This document shows, one piece after another, positions 1 through 13,200 of a stretch of 64,000 nt of DNA (positions within the stretch are counted from its first letter, which is position 1; every line of letters begins with the position of its first letter). The translations under genes and the position numbers were made by a program. Source of the DNA: Annona cherimola (lineage: Eukaryota; Streptophyta; Magnoliopsida; Magnoliales; Annonaceae). The DNA is taken from contig CM059971.1 of NCBI GenBank assembly GCA_030490835.1, positions 125,644,564 through 125,708,563 on the forward strand, read 5' to 3'. A model generated the notes under the pieces. That model was not told the origin of the DNA and did no database searches. It was given only the letters and a program-made list of their open reading frames with translations.

Positions 1-506
1 TACGAGTTAAAAGTCGAGGTGGATCATATTGGATCACGGTTGACCCAATCTTAACCCTATTTTAAAAATGTTATATCAAATCTTATATTTTATATTATAT
101 CATGACAAGGTTACTAATCCTCATCTTATTTCAAAAAGTCTCATGTCAAATATCGGATTGGTCACGGTTGGCAATTCCAATTGAAAATGCGAGTTAATAT
201 CATGGTTTTAAAAGTTTATACACTTATCAAATATAAAATCAAATTTATTCTAAATTTATAGGTTGAATGCTTCAACATACTACCAATCAGTAAAAGTAAA
301 AAACCATTAACATAGCACATGCGGGGCACGTTGGGACATGGTTAACGTAGGAAATTGACAATATTGATTTATCTTGCCAAAACAAGTCATGACTCGTGAG
401 AGAGGCAGGTTATGTGTCAACCCGACGAAATTTCACCAACTATCACCATTCCATACCACCTCCATTTTCCGTATCCAATCCACTCTTTTTTCTTTTCTTT
501 TTTCAG
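1..506. other. Non-coding stretch before GLR exon (intron or 5' flank)
   Basis: AT-rich sequence in which I see no glutamate-receptor coding. The pyrimidine-rich tract ending in CAG at 504-506 looks like a splice acceptor, so this is most simply intron upstream of the next exon. If so, that intron is longer than the window shows. Confidence 0.5.
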
Positions 507-1405
507 GAGAGCCACTTCATAACAACCTATCCCGGGTGGTGGTGGGAACATGGCTGGTTGCAGTCCTCATCTTGACCTCCAGCTACACTGCCAATCTATC
601 GTCGATGCTGACCGTATCTGATCTGGAGCCCAGCGTTGTGGACGTGGCCTTTCTCAAGAGGACTCAAGCACCCGTCGGGTGCAATGGCAACTCCTTCATA
701 GTCCGCTACTTGGTAGAGGCGCTGGGCTTCCACCCGCAAAACATTAAGAGAATCCCCTCCATCGATGACTATCCCACGGCGCTATCTAACGGAGAGATTG
801 CCGCTGCTTTCTTCGTCGCGCCGCATGCCAAGGTCTTCCTTGCCAAATACTGCAAGGGCTTTACCATCGCAGGGCCTTCTTACAAGCTTGGTGGATTTGG
901 ATTTGTGAGCACGATGATACGTGTTGATTCTTATTTGATAATTAATCTTGGTAGATAGATGTATCTATGTTTAATTCTGATCATCTTTCCATTCTTGATA
1001 TTGAAACGGCAGGTTTTTCCAAAGGGGTCGCCGTTGGTGTCGGACATATCAGAGGCGATCCTGCAAGTGATTCAGAGCGGAGAAATGCAGGAATTGGAGA
1101 AAGGACTGCTCTCCTTTTCCAAGTGCTCGGACACAGCTTCTGCTGATGGTAACAACCACAGGTTCGGGGTAGACGCCTTCTGGGCCCTCCTTGTCTCTGT
1201 AGCCGGCGTTTCTGTTGCTGCGCTGCTTGCCTTCTACCTGGGTCCCTCCATTTACAAGTATATGATGCTCTTGAGGCCTCTGATATCGGGCATAAGTGCA
1301 AGGAAGGTGATGGCCTTGCATCCTCCAGTTGCTATCGCGCCAGCCCCCATCGTTCTTCCTGTGAACTTGGAAATCGCCCAGTTGAATAGGGATCGGGGAG
1401 GTTGA
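507..1405 (+). CDS. Glutamate receptor-like channel (GLR), 3' exons only
   Basis: Two exons, 507-904 and 1013-1405, joined by a 108-bp phase-0 GT-AG intron; the junction reads [13 protein letters not shown], a conserved plant GLR junction. Plant GLRs are ligand-gated cation channels of the plasma or internal membranes. The fragment carries transmembrane helix M3 with the [12 protein letters not shown] gating motif, then the second half of the ligand-binding domain (S2), then helix M4 (about 30 hydrophobic residues from FWALLVSV) and a short basic cytoplasmic tail. The N-terminal receptor domain, S1, M1 and pore loop are absent. The first exon starts after a CAG acceptor at 506 with one base of its first codon supplied upstream. 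The missing part probably lies left of the window behind an intron of over 500 bp, but a truncated gene copy cannot be excluded. Confidence 0.88.
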
Positions 1406-3771
1406 TCGAGTTGGCAATAGATGACAAGATCAACAGTCAGTGTAGCTACCTAGTCTTTTACCATTCTTGGCCAGGTTATCCTCATAATTGTGTGATAGGA
1501 ATGGATAATGTGGTCTGTCGAACCGTCAAAACAAGGGTAACGAACTCATGGGTCATGACTCACGATACTGTTAATGGAATAATGGGTGGCTTAGGTTTCA
1601 ACGAAAGCATCGTGGTTCGCAAAAACCAAGTTAATCCTTCCACCAAAGTAGAAGCTTTTACATTATATATTTTTCCGTCTTTTGTATAATGGTTTCCAAA
1701 GCAGTATTATAAATGCTGCATTAGTGGATGGGAATAGGGCTTAAGCGCGCTAGATGCTCTCCATAGATTGCAGCTTGCAGAGTTGTAGCTCTGAAAGAGG
1801 AGCCTCCCGGAGAATGGTTCCCTAGAAAACGCAATAAACTGCTTCCTTCTGGCGCGTCAGAACTTGCTGCGGATTCGACATGATAAAAAGGATTCTGTTT
1901 CGAAATGCTGTTATAGTAGATACAAGCTTGCAAAAACTATAGAGATGAGCAGACCAACGCAGCATTCAGCTTTTCTGTACGAATCACTATCAACATGGAA
2001 AGCCAATCTCAGAAAAGAAGGAAACCAAGCGGAAAGAAGGGTGCCGCATGAATCCGTGCCATTTCATTCATTTTTGAAAAATCGAAATAAAATACTGAGT
2101 AAATTTTTTAAAATGATCAAATTTAACGAGTAAGAGATATGTTGGACCCGCATATGTATAAGACGAATAAAAAAATATGTCGTCCTGCTGGATGCAGTTG
2201 TTGCGTTTGCAGCCGGATGCAAATAAACATGCCCCATTTAAGATTGTGTACTATTTATGAGGCCCGATCACATGGGCCACCCACATGGGGACCCCTATGA
2301 GTCCTGTTGTGGGACCCTTTTTTATTTTTTTTATAAACATGTATAGTTAGGTATATTTAATTCAAAAAATCAAGTTTTATCATTTTTGAATACTTTTAAG
2401 TATTTTTTTACTTAAAAGTATCCAAAAAACTAAACCTTAATTTTTTGATTGAATACATCTAACTTTACACGTCTATAAAAAAAATTCAAAAAAGATATTT
2501 TGAGAGGGTCCTTGAGGCCGGACGCATGGGATCCTCTCTCAATATTTATATAATACTAAAATCATTATTACCTCATAATATTATAATTCTAAAAATTAAT
2601 ATTATCTTATAATATTATTAGCTTTTTATGGTGATGTTGCGGACTCATGGTCCAAACCGGTTTGGTTTTAATAGTCTAATCAGTTTGAACTAGACCAACT
2701 ACGCGCGTCGGGTTCAATTGTAAGGCCATAACATTGGTCGACTCATCCAATTGTATTTTGTAGGCATGAAAATGACTCATGTGTGAGGAGGGTCCCTCTT
2801 TGGTGAAACCTAGGCTTCCATGAAAATTTCACCTCTAGAGTAGGGCCCATTTATGATGTTTGAAATCAAAATCCAACCGGTCAATGACTGCTTAACACAG
2901 TAACGCCTTCCCATTACACAATTAAGCAAAGCGCCATAGAATTTTTCTGTGAACCACTCCGATCTGAGTGTTCTTTCCAGTTTTCTTGAAAAACTGGCAG
3001 TGACTAGCTGCTCCGCCTTCTTTTTCACAGAACTGATGACATTGAAGCTGAACCCTAATAACATATTTTGTAAACCCGTGGCATTGATGTTGATTAAAAT
3101 TTGCAGCGGACGATATTGTGTATTTTCGAGCAAGTTAAATGAGGCACACTAGAGGCGGCGTCAAAACTCAAAAAGGTTGCCCTGAGTGAGTCTAGAAGCC
3201 AGTTACACACCTGGGTGCGCCTTTACCAACAATGCAAACTCCCAAGACATGTTAGTGATCTAAACTATTCACCTCCAACATGCACTTGATTGCATCCGAG
3301 CTAACTAAGAGAAATGCATCCGAATGGTCAGATTCATTGTGCCACAGAGCTCATAAGACAAATCCAATGAGGAAGAAAGGCCACAATCAAATTGTCAAAA
3401 ACATAAGATAACCCCAGTGGAAACACATTCACAAGTAATTTACTGTTGTAGACTAAAGAATGAAGGGCTGAAAAAGCCCATATCCAACATCAAAGTTCGG
3501 TACATTATAGCCAATCAGACTAAATGATCTATGTCCACATACTACTATAATTTTGACATTTATGGTTGTTTCTTTCATTTGCAGTCATCTTGTTCATGAT
3601 TTCAATTACAGCAAAAGTAAAGACTGACAGTAGAAGGCCTAGAATCACAGCTCATTAGCAATCAGAAGTCAGAACACGGGTGATTTAGGGGAGGCATAAA
3701 AAATTGTTCAACCTAAGTTTATGAATAAAATAAAGATGACTGACATGATGTCTGACCTTAAAAATTCAGAC
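1406..3771. other. Intergenic region
   Basis: No coding sequence recognised. Apart from the foldback repeat at 2300-2525, I see only AT-rich DNA with short unsupported open frames. A short stretch near 2645-2720 (CCAAACCGGTTTGG and neighbours) recalls the repeated sequence in SNI1 intron 11 near 55375-55740. Confidence 0.6.
2300..2525. repeat. Foldback MITE-like element
   Basis: The left arm (near 2325-2400) and right arm (near 2405-2490) are near-perfect inverse complements; for example GTATATTTAATTCAAAAAATC pairs with sequence ending GATTGAATACATC. No ORF. It belongs to the palindromic family found many times in this window. Confidence 0.6.
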
Positions 3772-6670
3772 TCATGATGAGGAACTTGCTACCAATTTGG
3801 ACTTCTTAGGTGGTGGGTTTCCTCCAGAAAGCACCACATATGCATAAAAGCAAAGCATTGCCATACTGCCATGATCAAAGAGACCAAAGAAATAAATAAA
3901 TAAATAATGATAATAACTGATGGGTACAGCCCAGCAAACAAGAAGAGGGGAATGGAAATGGTAATACCTCACGACAATATAGAACCCAGTTGGAAAAAGT
4001 CTCTTAGTCTGCAGGACCACATAAGCTATAAGTGGAGGGAAAAGACAAGGAATTACAAACAAAATCATTTTTATCATCCACAGTTGCACATGTTCCTAAA
4101 CATTTAAAATCACAAAAGAGATCCAGCAATCAAGGTCATTGTTTAAAACTACCAATCAGATTGTTAGCACTCTCATGGTAGGGATACTCTGGGACCATGT
4201 TTCATCCACATCAAGGCCTGACAAATCAACAATCAGTCAACCATGGGCCCCTTTTATCCAAGGTCAAGGCCAATGCATTCTGAGATCTGTGTAATTCCTG
4301 GCCATGAAATGCATTGGATTGGCTTACCAAAGAGTATTCATGAAAATCCTTCCAAAGCAGAGCAGCTGCCACGCCTGCAAAATTCATGAAAATGTGTTAC
4401 ATGAAGTATAAACAGGAGACCAAATATGCTTGAATCTGGTTCCGACCAAGCAATAGAAAAAATTTAGACGCTGCAATTGGAACACGATATCAAAAATCTC
4501 AGTCCAAGCCTTGTCCTAGTCACTGGGATCAGCTTTAGTTCTGATAGCAATTACACAGCTAACAAGTAACAACAAAATCAAAGTTTGCATCCATTCTGAA
4601 ACAAATATATTCATAAGCACAATCTCTCAAGAACAAGAATCAGCGGATAAATATTAGCCACAGAGAAAATTCAGTACCTGCTTGCCCCAAGATGAATGGC
4701 AAGCTGGACCCTCCCTGCCTCCAAACTTTCAAGCTACTGACAGCAAGAGCCAGTAAAGAACCACCACAAACCAATCCAGTGGTCAGCGTTGTAGCATTTC
4801 TTGAGAAAAGAAACCCAATAAGCCCTCTGCTTAAAATGAGCCCACCTTAATATATATATTTAAAATAAAAATAAAAAAAGGAAAGAGAATGTTAGGATCA
4901 GACATCTCTAATTAGCAAACAAGATTTGTGGCAACTCTCAGATGGAAGGACAAAAAAATACAAACATGTGTACACTAGAGGACACAAGATTAGTATAGAG
5001 AATAAGTTGGCAGAATTAACGCAATATAAAGGAAGAAAATAGATTCCATTTTATAGACTTGTGCTGTTGTGAGGAAAACAACAATTATTTAAAGAAAAGA
5101 AAATTTAAAAGGATTTTTAAAAAAAGCACATGGATTACAAAGAAGAAGATGAAAATGTTCACAGGTCTGATAACAACAGAAATAGATTGTAAAGTTGTAA
5201 ATACTTTATAAACAGACAGCATCATTTTGATCCACAATGGCCTTAATCCTGACAGTAGTCACTCACCAAATGGAATTCCAAAACAAAAATCATGTATCTT
5301 TGCAGCTCTCTTCTGTTGCACAGTATCCTCTACATTTCCTGGCAAATCTGTTCCCAAATTTTCACCATCCTTTTCTGCAACAGGATATGAATTCTCATCT
5401 TTACCTGCTGATTGTGTTATGGTGTTCCTGATCTCTGAACTATTTCTTGCTTTACCAATCCCTTCAATGGAAATCAACAACTGGAGAAAAATAAGATCCA
5501 CACAACAAGTGAGTGACATTTAAGTGCATCATTGCCACTAAAATTGTCAACAAAAGATGAAATCAGGAATAGGAACACTAGAGCCTTAAAGCTTCTCTTG
5601 CACTATATTCCATGTCAACTAAGGTCAGACAAAAAATAGAACACTAAATTGCTTCCAAATTACTACAGCAAATGCATTCAGTCATATTAGTAGAATACTA
5701 GCATTGGAGTATCAAAAGCTTGTCTTATTAGTATAATACTAGCACTGAAGTATCAAAAGCTCATTCCTGGACACGACGAAACGACATGATAACCTGAGCA
5801 TATGCAAATTAGTTCTATGAAATGGTGATTTGAAAAGCTGTGCACAGCTTTGCGAAATGATGGGCAGAGGTATAGACTCCCTAATTGCCAGAAACATTCT
5901 CACAGGCGACATCATCAATGTCCACTGTTTGCAAACCCATTGGGACTGCAAGGAGATTGATTAGCAACATAGAAAACCCAAGACATTAGCAACCTGAGGA
6001 GACTGCATACAAAACCAGATGTGTGAACCCCCAAAATTCTCACCAGCCCTGGAACCTCCTCCTATGGCCTTATCAATATCCCTTGTATATGTTTTTTAAG
6101 AAATATTGATACACTGCAATTGTGAACACAATTGCTGATATCTTGAGAAATTACAGCTGAATCACGTAAACGTTACCAGAATATGTAGCATGTTTTGATG
6201 AAACTCAATTACGGTAAACGCCCACTTATCATATTTTAGAAAGAAACTATTTTTAACAGCTTTTTACTCAGGTTATGATGTCAATAAATCCTATATCAGC
6301 AATATTCCGGTAAAAATTGGCAGAATGTATACTACAAATCTATCAAATTCCTAAGCAATTCGAATAATAAGAACCACATGCTTGACAATTGACAAAGAAT
6401 CCTCTAATGAACGAAATTTTGCTTTCGAAGGGCCCATCTGAAGCTTCGGGAAATGCAAAAGAAAAGGGTAATGAAGAGAAAAGCAAGGCGTTGGAGTTAA
6501 CGTACGCGGCGGGAGCGAGTAGTAGGGCGGGAGAAGAAAGACACGGATCCGGTGAGAGGCCGGAAATGGAAACGCAGTCCTCCGCTGGGGAAGAGATATC
6601 TGCGGTGGAGCTGCCGATTTAGATCGGAGGAAGCAGCTTCCATCATCGTTGTCGTTGCAAATGCCAACAT
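3772..6670 (-). CDS. FAX2: FAX2-like plastid fatty acid exporter (Tmemb_14)
   Basis: Six exons on the minus strand: 6506-6670, 5267-5480, 4678-4845, 4328-4374, 3968-4008, 3772-3865. They total 729 nt and give 242 residues, close to the roughly 240 of Arabidopsis FAX2, and all junctions keep frame. Exon 1 codes a Ser/Arg-rich, acid-poor leader that fits a chloroplast transit peptide. Exon 2 is a polar linker ending in KIHDFCFGIPFG. Exons 3-6 hold the four-helix Tmemb_14 domain, with landmarks GLIGFLFSRN, SLKVWRQG, LPFILGQAG, TKRLFPTG and the end YVVLSGGNPPPKK. FAX proteins move free fatty acids across the plastid envelope. Two exons are very small (47 and 41 bp). The start at 6670 is the first ATG of the open frame; ATGs at 6646 and 6643 are alternatives. 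Which FAX subtype it is rests on remembered motif similarity. Confidence 0.87.
5690..5765. repeat. Short tandem duplication in FAX2-like intron 1
   Basis: Two diverged direct copies of about 50 bp, each with TAGTA..ATACTAGCA and GTATCAAAAGCT. The stretch lies between FAX exons 1 and 2 and has no coding role. Confidence 0.6.
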
Positions 6671-7293
6671 CGGCGGTGTTGGGCTGTCGAGAAAACTGAG
6701 ATCCGATCACCGGAAGAATATGCAGAGACGATGTTTGTAGAATTGTATCAGAGAGGTAGCTGCTAGCTCGTGGGAGCGCGTCGATTAATGGTGCACCTAA
6801 CTGCAGCCGAACGGTTGGACCGTTGACTTTGTTCTTGATCATCCGTACGGACTGCTTTGAGGAGTCGAGATCTATTTGATAAGCCTCAAATCAAGGATCT
6901 ATTGTGCTATTGATGGCCCATTACTAGATGACTGGCTTAGACGGATGGAGTCGATCCTCTCCACTAAGGCAACGTGAATCACGTGGCATTCCAGTACCGA
7001 GACAGGTATACCCAAACAGGAGGGCCCACCTGATTTTTTATTTTTTCTTTCACTTGTATTATTTGATAAAATCTATGAAAGAAAAATTTAGTAAAAATAT
7101 TTCTAAAATCGGAGAGAGTAATGTGATATGCAGAGATAATGATGAAAAATTAAAATTAAAATAGATAATATAATCATATGAAAAGTTGTAAAAAAACTGA
7201 AAAGTTAAATAATCATAAAGGCGAAAAGTTTTATATAAAAAAATATTTTATTGTAAATAACAAGCTCATCCTTAACAGTATATAGGCTCTCGC

Positions 7294-7618
7294 CACGACG
7301 GCTGTTCGAACTCCGGTGTGGGTTTTTACAATTCCCTCGTGAAGTCTACCATCGTGAAGTCGGATGTTCGAACTTCTTTCGTAGCCAGGGATATTTTATG
7401 AATAGTCCTCTAAGCCGTGGGAGTTTTACAATTTCCTTCAGCGCAGGGGCATCGTTTAAAAATGTTCTCTCGTGTAGGAAATTTGTAGATAAATTTCTTT
7501 AATATTGTGAGGGTTGGAAACCTTTATATATATATATATATAAGTTGTAAACATACTTGATTGTAATATAAGTTGTTATGTTGTATAAAATTTTAATAAA
7601 AAATAATATAATAATATA
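7294..7618 (+). mobile_element. SINE retroposon with 12-bp target duplication
   Basis: The element is flanked by the direct repeat ATAGGCTCTCGC at 7282-7293 and 7619-7630. It contains tRNA B-box-like GTTCGAACT motifs and ends in GTTGTATAAAATTTTAATAA followed by an A-rich tail. The same 3' end recurs in the SINE at 59213-59392. The head carries no clear A box, so this copy may be 5'-shortened. Confidence 0.72.
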
Positions 7619-8494
7619 ATAGGCTCTCGCATTTTTAAAATAGAGGTAACGACACAAGCCAGGGGGACGGCGGAACACGGAAATGTGCTATTTTTCTATT
7701 TTTTAGGATTATTTATATTTTAAATCCTTTTTAACTAAAATTGATGAGTCTAAAATGCAAATACAAAAATTTATCTTTATAAATAATCGTCATATTAAAT
7801 AAACAATTTGATGTCATTTAAACTTTTGCAAATCATCATAATAAATTATATTATAAATTGATTTTCTCTTGTTGCGCGGAAAAATAAAACACTAAAAAAA
7901 CTTCAAAGATATTTTCAACGTCAAACAAATCAATTTGTTGTCTTTCATATTTTATAACTTTCCATAATAGACTATTAAATTTTAATTTTCTTATCTTATA
8001 AAAGAAAATTACAAAAAATAGCTTTAAAATTTAAATAAATTTATTATTTGCCATATTCTGGCATTAAATGAATCAATGTTAATTTTTCTCCTATTATAAA
8101 ATACAAAAAATCCTTCAAAATATTAAAAAAGTATATCTTGAGAATATCATTGCGTTTGGTTTTAAAATTTTCGTAAGTCCTCACATTAAATAATATTAAA
8201 ATCTAATTTTCTTGTATTATAAAAATAAATAAAATATTTTCAAACTATAAAAATATTCCTTGATTAAATAAATTCATATTTTTTCCATTAGATTATATAA
8301 ATTTCCAAAATAAATAACATTAATTCTTCTTGATTTATAAAGAAAATTGATACTCCTCATTAAGTAAATTTTTTAATATTAACTAATAATAATTTTTAGT
8401 TTTTCCATTTTCGATCCTTCAAGTTTATTAGTTGTAAATCAGTCCTTAAGCTTTTTATATTTGCATTTTAGCCCTTCCAAGTATTTATTTATCG

Positions 8495-8855
8495 GGGGTG
8501 ACCGAATGCAGTGCATTCAACTTCAGTGCACCCGAATGCGTTTCACCCATTTATTTTTATTTTTTTAAAAAAAAATTATAAAATTGTTAATCTAGTTTTA
8601 TTTAACATGTGTATTAATTTTTACTTATTTTGGAGATTTTTAGATTTTTATTTTTTATTTTTTAAAATCAATGGCATTTCGATAATTCATAAATGACGAA
8701 AATGCCACTGATTTTAAAAAATCAAAAAAAAATCTAAAAGTATCTAAAAATGGTAAAAAAATATTATATTTGTTAAATACATTTAGATTAACAGTTGTAT
8801 AAAAAAAAATCAAAAAAATTTTAAAAAATTAGTTTTTGCACCCGGGTGTACTATA
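8495..8855. repeat. Palindromic MITE, CACCCG-ended family
   Basis: Long inverted arms meet near 8690 (AATGGCATTTCG... against ...AAAATGCCACTG). The outer parts carry CACCCGAATG on the left and CACCCGGGTGTAC on the right. There is no coding capacity, and related copies lie near 18870, 24310, 46995 and 62175. Confidence 0.7.
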
Positions 8856-9284
8856 TCACTTCCCTTTATTTATTGCATTTTAGCCCTTACAATGCAGATA
8901 CAGAACCCTTTTGTTGTAAAATAAAATTAAGCAAAGTTACAGGATTTAAGAACCAATTAGCCCTCATTTTTCAGGCGATCTTGAATTCTTGTAGGGGAGG
9001 GTATGAGACATGAGGTAACAAAATTAAGATCTGACCCCTTTAATTTTCTTTAATCAGCTTAAAATGCTAACAAAAATCTCAATTAATGATGTGTTCGGGT
9101 AAAAACATTATAGCCAGACAAATTACACAGTTCGCTAACATGGTACTCAAAACGGCTCAACAGATGTAAACGTGGCTAGCCCAATTGGTTTCACATCCAG
9201 GCACATGGGTCTATGGTAAGGCTTTGATCCCCACATCCAGGCACGTGTCTATGATCAAGGGTTTAATCGGTGAGAAGAGCGTTG

Positions 9285-9452
9285 TCAAATGAAATTAAAA
9301 TAACTAGGTTAATTGTATGAGTAGATGTGTAAAAATAGTTGAAAAATAAGATAATTGTATAAGAAAGTGAAAAAATAACTAAAAAATATAGTTGTAGAAA
9401 ATACCAAATTTTAGTTTGAAAAATTTTTAATGTAGTCAAACATGCCCTTGAA
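9285..9452. repeat. Partial MITE, GGGCATGTTTG family
   Basis: One half of a repeat seen in full at 16117-16410. It has the family motifs AGGTTAATTGTATG and GTTGAAAAATA, and ends in AAACATGCCC (the inverse of GGGCATGTTT). Confidence 0.55.
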
Positions 9453-9484
9453 AAACAAGGCAATATCTCCAACAGAAATGATCC

Positions 9485-9805
9485 GGTTAGCTCGGACTAA
9501 ACAAATGACTTGCTTAACCCACCTTAAAAAATTCATTTACGACATTTTTTTTGCTTTTTTTTTTACGCTTGTTTATCTAAGTGTATTTGACATATAAACC
9601 AAGTTTTACCATTTTTAAATATGTATATATTTTTTTGAAATTTTAAAAAATTTCAAAAAATATATATATTAAGAAATAGTAAAAGTTGATTTATATGTTA
9701 AATACACTTAAAAAACAAATGTGTAAAGAAAAGGAAAAAAAAATGTTGTAAATGAATTTTTTAAGATGGGTTAAGCAAAACATTTGCTTAACTCGAGCTA
9801 ATATG
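9485..9805. repeat. Palindromic MITE with about 55-bp terminal inverted repeats
   Basis: The left end (near 9487-9543) and the inverse complement of the right end (near 9745-9800) agree closely, sharing TTAGCTCG and then GCTTAACCCA and CTTAAAAAATTCATTTAC. The inner arms also pair around AAATATGTATATAT. No ORF. A diverged relative lies at 37940-38310. Confidence 0.75.
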
Positions 9806-10220
9806 ATCACTTCTCTATTTCCCAGCTCTCCAAATCATTGGGTCACATTTCCGAAAGGCTCAAAAGGTCAAGGTATAACTCAATAGATGATTCTATTCCC
9901 CAATGTGGATCATGGATCATCATCAGAAACACAACTCGATTTGCAGTTAACCAGCATGATGTTCGGATTACAAAAATGGGAAGAAGAGAAATCGTCCACT
10001 GCTCCACATCCCCAATAACATTTTCACCTGCCACCTACTCTTCATATCATCTAAAATTTCTTTAGAACCTGCATCACCTCACATGCTTTCAGACTATATG
10101 CAGCCAAGACAATCTTTGGAGTTGATGGGCTGCTCATGAATCTTGTTGTGGAATTTTCTCGGCAGGATCAACTCGAAAGAGACAAACTTCATCAAATCTA
10201 CTACCATTTTTTATTGATAT

Positions 10221-13200
10221 TCAACTCCCCAGTTTGAAGGCATCCACGAAGAGACCCAAGCAAACACCTGCTTTCCAATAGTTTACCATCCCAACCAAGT
10301 TCCTCAGTCTCCCATTAGACTTTGACATTGGTTCCCTGTACATGAGCATGCCAATGCCCTCGATAGCAGCAACCACCACACCTGCTACCAACACATCCCA
10401 ATCCCCTGTCTGTCCCAATATAGTAGCAAGGGCATTAGCTGTGTAAAAACCCAAAAGCAGGAGAAATATCTTCATTGGGAAGTTCCTTCTTGCAGCATTC
10501 AACTTCTCCAACAGCTGCTTGCCACCAGCACGGACTATTCTCCCCAACCTAGTCCTCCCAAGTCCGGTCTCATCTCCATCCAAGTTGTCTTGGCTGCCAT
10601 TCTCAGGAATTCCTCCTGTGTCTAGAGCAAAGGCTATAGTCAATCTCTGCCTTGTCCCACTACAACCAAAAGGAGAGGAGATCAGTTGATACATCAACAG
10701 AGAAAAAGATTGCATGTGTGGTAAACGTGGCAAGAAAAAGATGCCTCAACTTGATGAAAATAACACTTCAAAACTGAAAAATTCAGACCATAGTGAAACT
10801 GAGTGGAAGGAGACTTCCATTAGAAGGAAAGCACATACTGTGCACAAAGGGGAAAGAAAACAATCTAACAAAACCCAATTTACAACCATAAGGTCCAAAA
10901 CTAAATAAGCCTATTGGCCTGCTATATTTGTCTTCCATGCAAAGACATCCTCATACATGTTTAAGAACTGTTGAACAGTTGACATTTTAGTTCCAACAAT
11001 AAAAATCTGTTAGCATGAAGATCAGCAGGAAATCAAAACAGATTTGTTTTCTGTTTTTTTGTTATTTTTCAAGTTTTAACTGTCCACAAATTTGGGAATT
11101 CAAAGTAGGAGAAGGTTGTTATTTTTTATGTATAAATAACTAGTTTTGAATGAAAGAAAGTAGACCATTTTTCCAAACCTTTCAGTTTACGCTTGCATGG
11201 CTTTCCTTGTTTTAATCCAACAAGTGGTATAAAAGCCACAGTTGGTCTTAGAGGATCTGTGAGAGAAAAAAAACAGAGAGAAACCTTATATTTTCAAACC
11301 CAATGTCAACCAATAATCACATTTCCTTGTTAGCTCCACAAACCTTCACTGGCAAGAATTATCAAATCTGGTCAGTGAAGATGCAATCTTACTTGGAAGC
11401 CTTTGATCTTAGGGAGATTGTAGCTGAAGACAAACATGTACCTCCACTACCAAGAGATCCTACTTTGGCACAAATCAAAGCCAACTCTGAAGAAAATGCA
11501 AAAAAGGTTAGAGCCAAGACTGTTATTCAAAATTCTATGGGAGATTCAATCTTCCCCAGGATTATGGCATGCAAGACTCCAAAAGAAGCTTGGGACAAAC
11601 TGAAAATAGAGTATCAGGGAAGCGACAGAACCAAGCAAATGAAGATTTTGAATCTTAAAAGAGATTTTGAAGCACTAAGCATGAAAGAAGATGAGTTCAT
11701 CAGCAAATACTCCGACAGAATTTCTTTGATTGTCAACCAAATTCGGTTGCTTGGTGAGAATTTTTCTGACTCAAGGATTGTTGAAAAAATCTTAGTGACG
11801 CTTCCTGAGAGGTTTGAATCTAAAATTTCCTCCCTTGAAGAGTCCAAGGATCTCACCAAAATTTCAATGGCTGAACTAATCAGTGCTCTTCAAGCACAAG
11901 AGCAAAGGAGGGCTTTAAGGCAAGAAAAAATTACTGAAGGAGTTTTTCATGTACAAAATCAGCAAGGAAACAAAGGCAAGAAGCAACTTAACAAGAAGTT
12001 GAAAGACAAAGATGAAGGCTATGATGGTAAGAAAAAATTCTCACCTTGCAGGTATTATAAAAAGACCACACACGTGGAGAAATACTGCTGGTGGAGGCCT
12101 GATGCAATATGTGGCAATTGCAAGCAACTTGGGCACGTCACCAAAGTATGCAAATATAAAAGCAAGGGTTCTCAAAGCAACCAACAAGCACAAGCAGCTG
12201 AGTCAGAAGCTCAGGAGGAGCAACTATTTGTTTCCTCATGTTTTCACAGCATAGATACCGGCAACACTTGGCTCATCGACAGTGGATGCACAAATCATAT
12301 GACATTTAATGCAGCAATATTCAAAGATCTTGATGAAAGCTATAAAACTATAGTGAGAATTGGGAACAGAGACTTCCTTGACGTGAAAGGCAAAGGTACA
12401 GCCAAAGTAAAAACTTCTACAGGTATCGAACTTATTACTGATGTGTTATTTGTGCCTGAACTTAGTCAAAATTTACTGAGTGTTGGGCAAATGGTGGAAA
12501 AGGGATATTCGCTTGAATTTAAAGACGACAACTGCACTATTTTTGATAATGATGGAACTGAATTATTTTGTGTGAAAATGAAGAAGAAAAGTTTTGTTAT
12601 GGAATGGAATGAGGATAAAGCTTATGCAGGAGCAAACTTAAGTGACTCAAATTTGTGGCACAAAAGATTTGGTCACTTTAACCACAGGAGTTTAATCCAT
12701 CTCAAAAGGCACAAACTTGTTGAAAACATGGCTGAAATCACAAATGAACCTCATGATTGTGATGCTTGTCAGCAAGGAAAACAAGTAAAAGTTTCATTTC
12801 CAAAAGGCCAAGCTTGGAGAGCCTCTCAAAAGCTGCAACTTATACACACCGATGTGTGTGGACCCATGACAGTTACATCAATGAATGGTAATCGATACTT
12901 TCTTCTTTTCATTGATGATTTTTCTAGAATATGTTGGGTCTATTTTCTCAAAACTAGAAGTGAAGTTTATGCTGTGTTTCAGAAATTCAAAAATTATGTT
13001 GAAAACCAAAGCAATTTGAAGATTAAAATGTTGAGATCTGATAATGGCAGTGAGTACAGCTCTAGCAAATTTGATAAATTTTGTAGAGATGAAGGAATTA
13101 AACACCAATTGACTATCACTTACACACCTCAACAAAATGGTGTAAGTGAGAGAAAAAATAGGACCGTGATGGAGATGGCTCGATGCCTAATGTTTGAGAA

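Larger units (their letters stand above)
6671..10220. other. Intergenic region between FAX2-like and Ycf20-like genes
   Basis: Very AT-rich, with no coding sequence recognised. It contains a SINE copy, two palindromic elements and a partial GGGCATGTTTG-type MITE, listed separately. The first 200-300 bp upstream of 6670 are GC-richer and should include the FAX promoter, but I cannot mark a TATA box with confidence. Confidence 0.55.

Noticed and set aside
6389..6740. Plus-strand ORFs over FAX exon 1
   Set aside because: They are antisense shadows of the GC-rich minus-strand transit-peptide exon.
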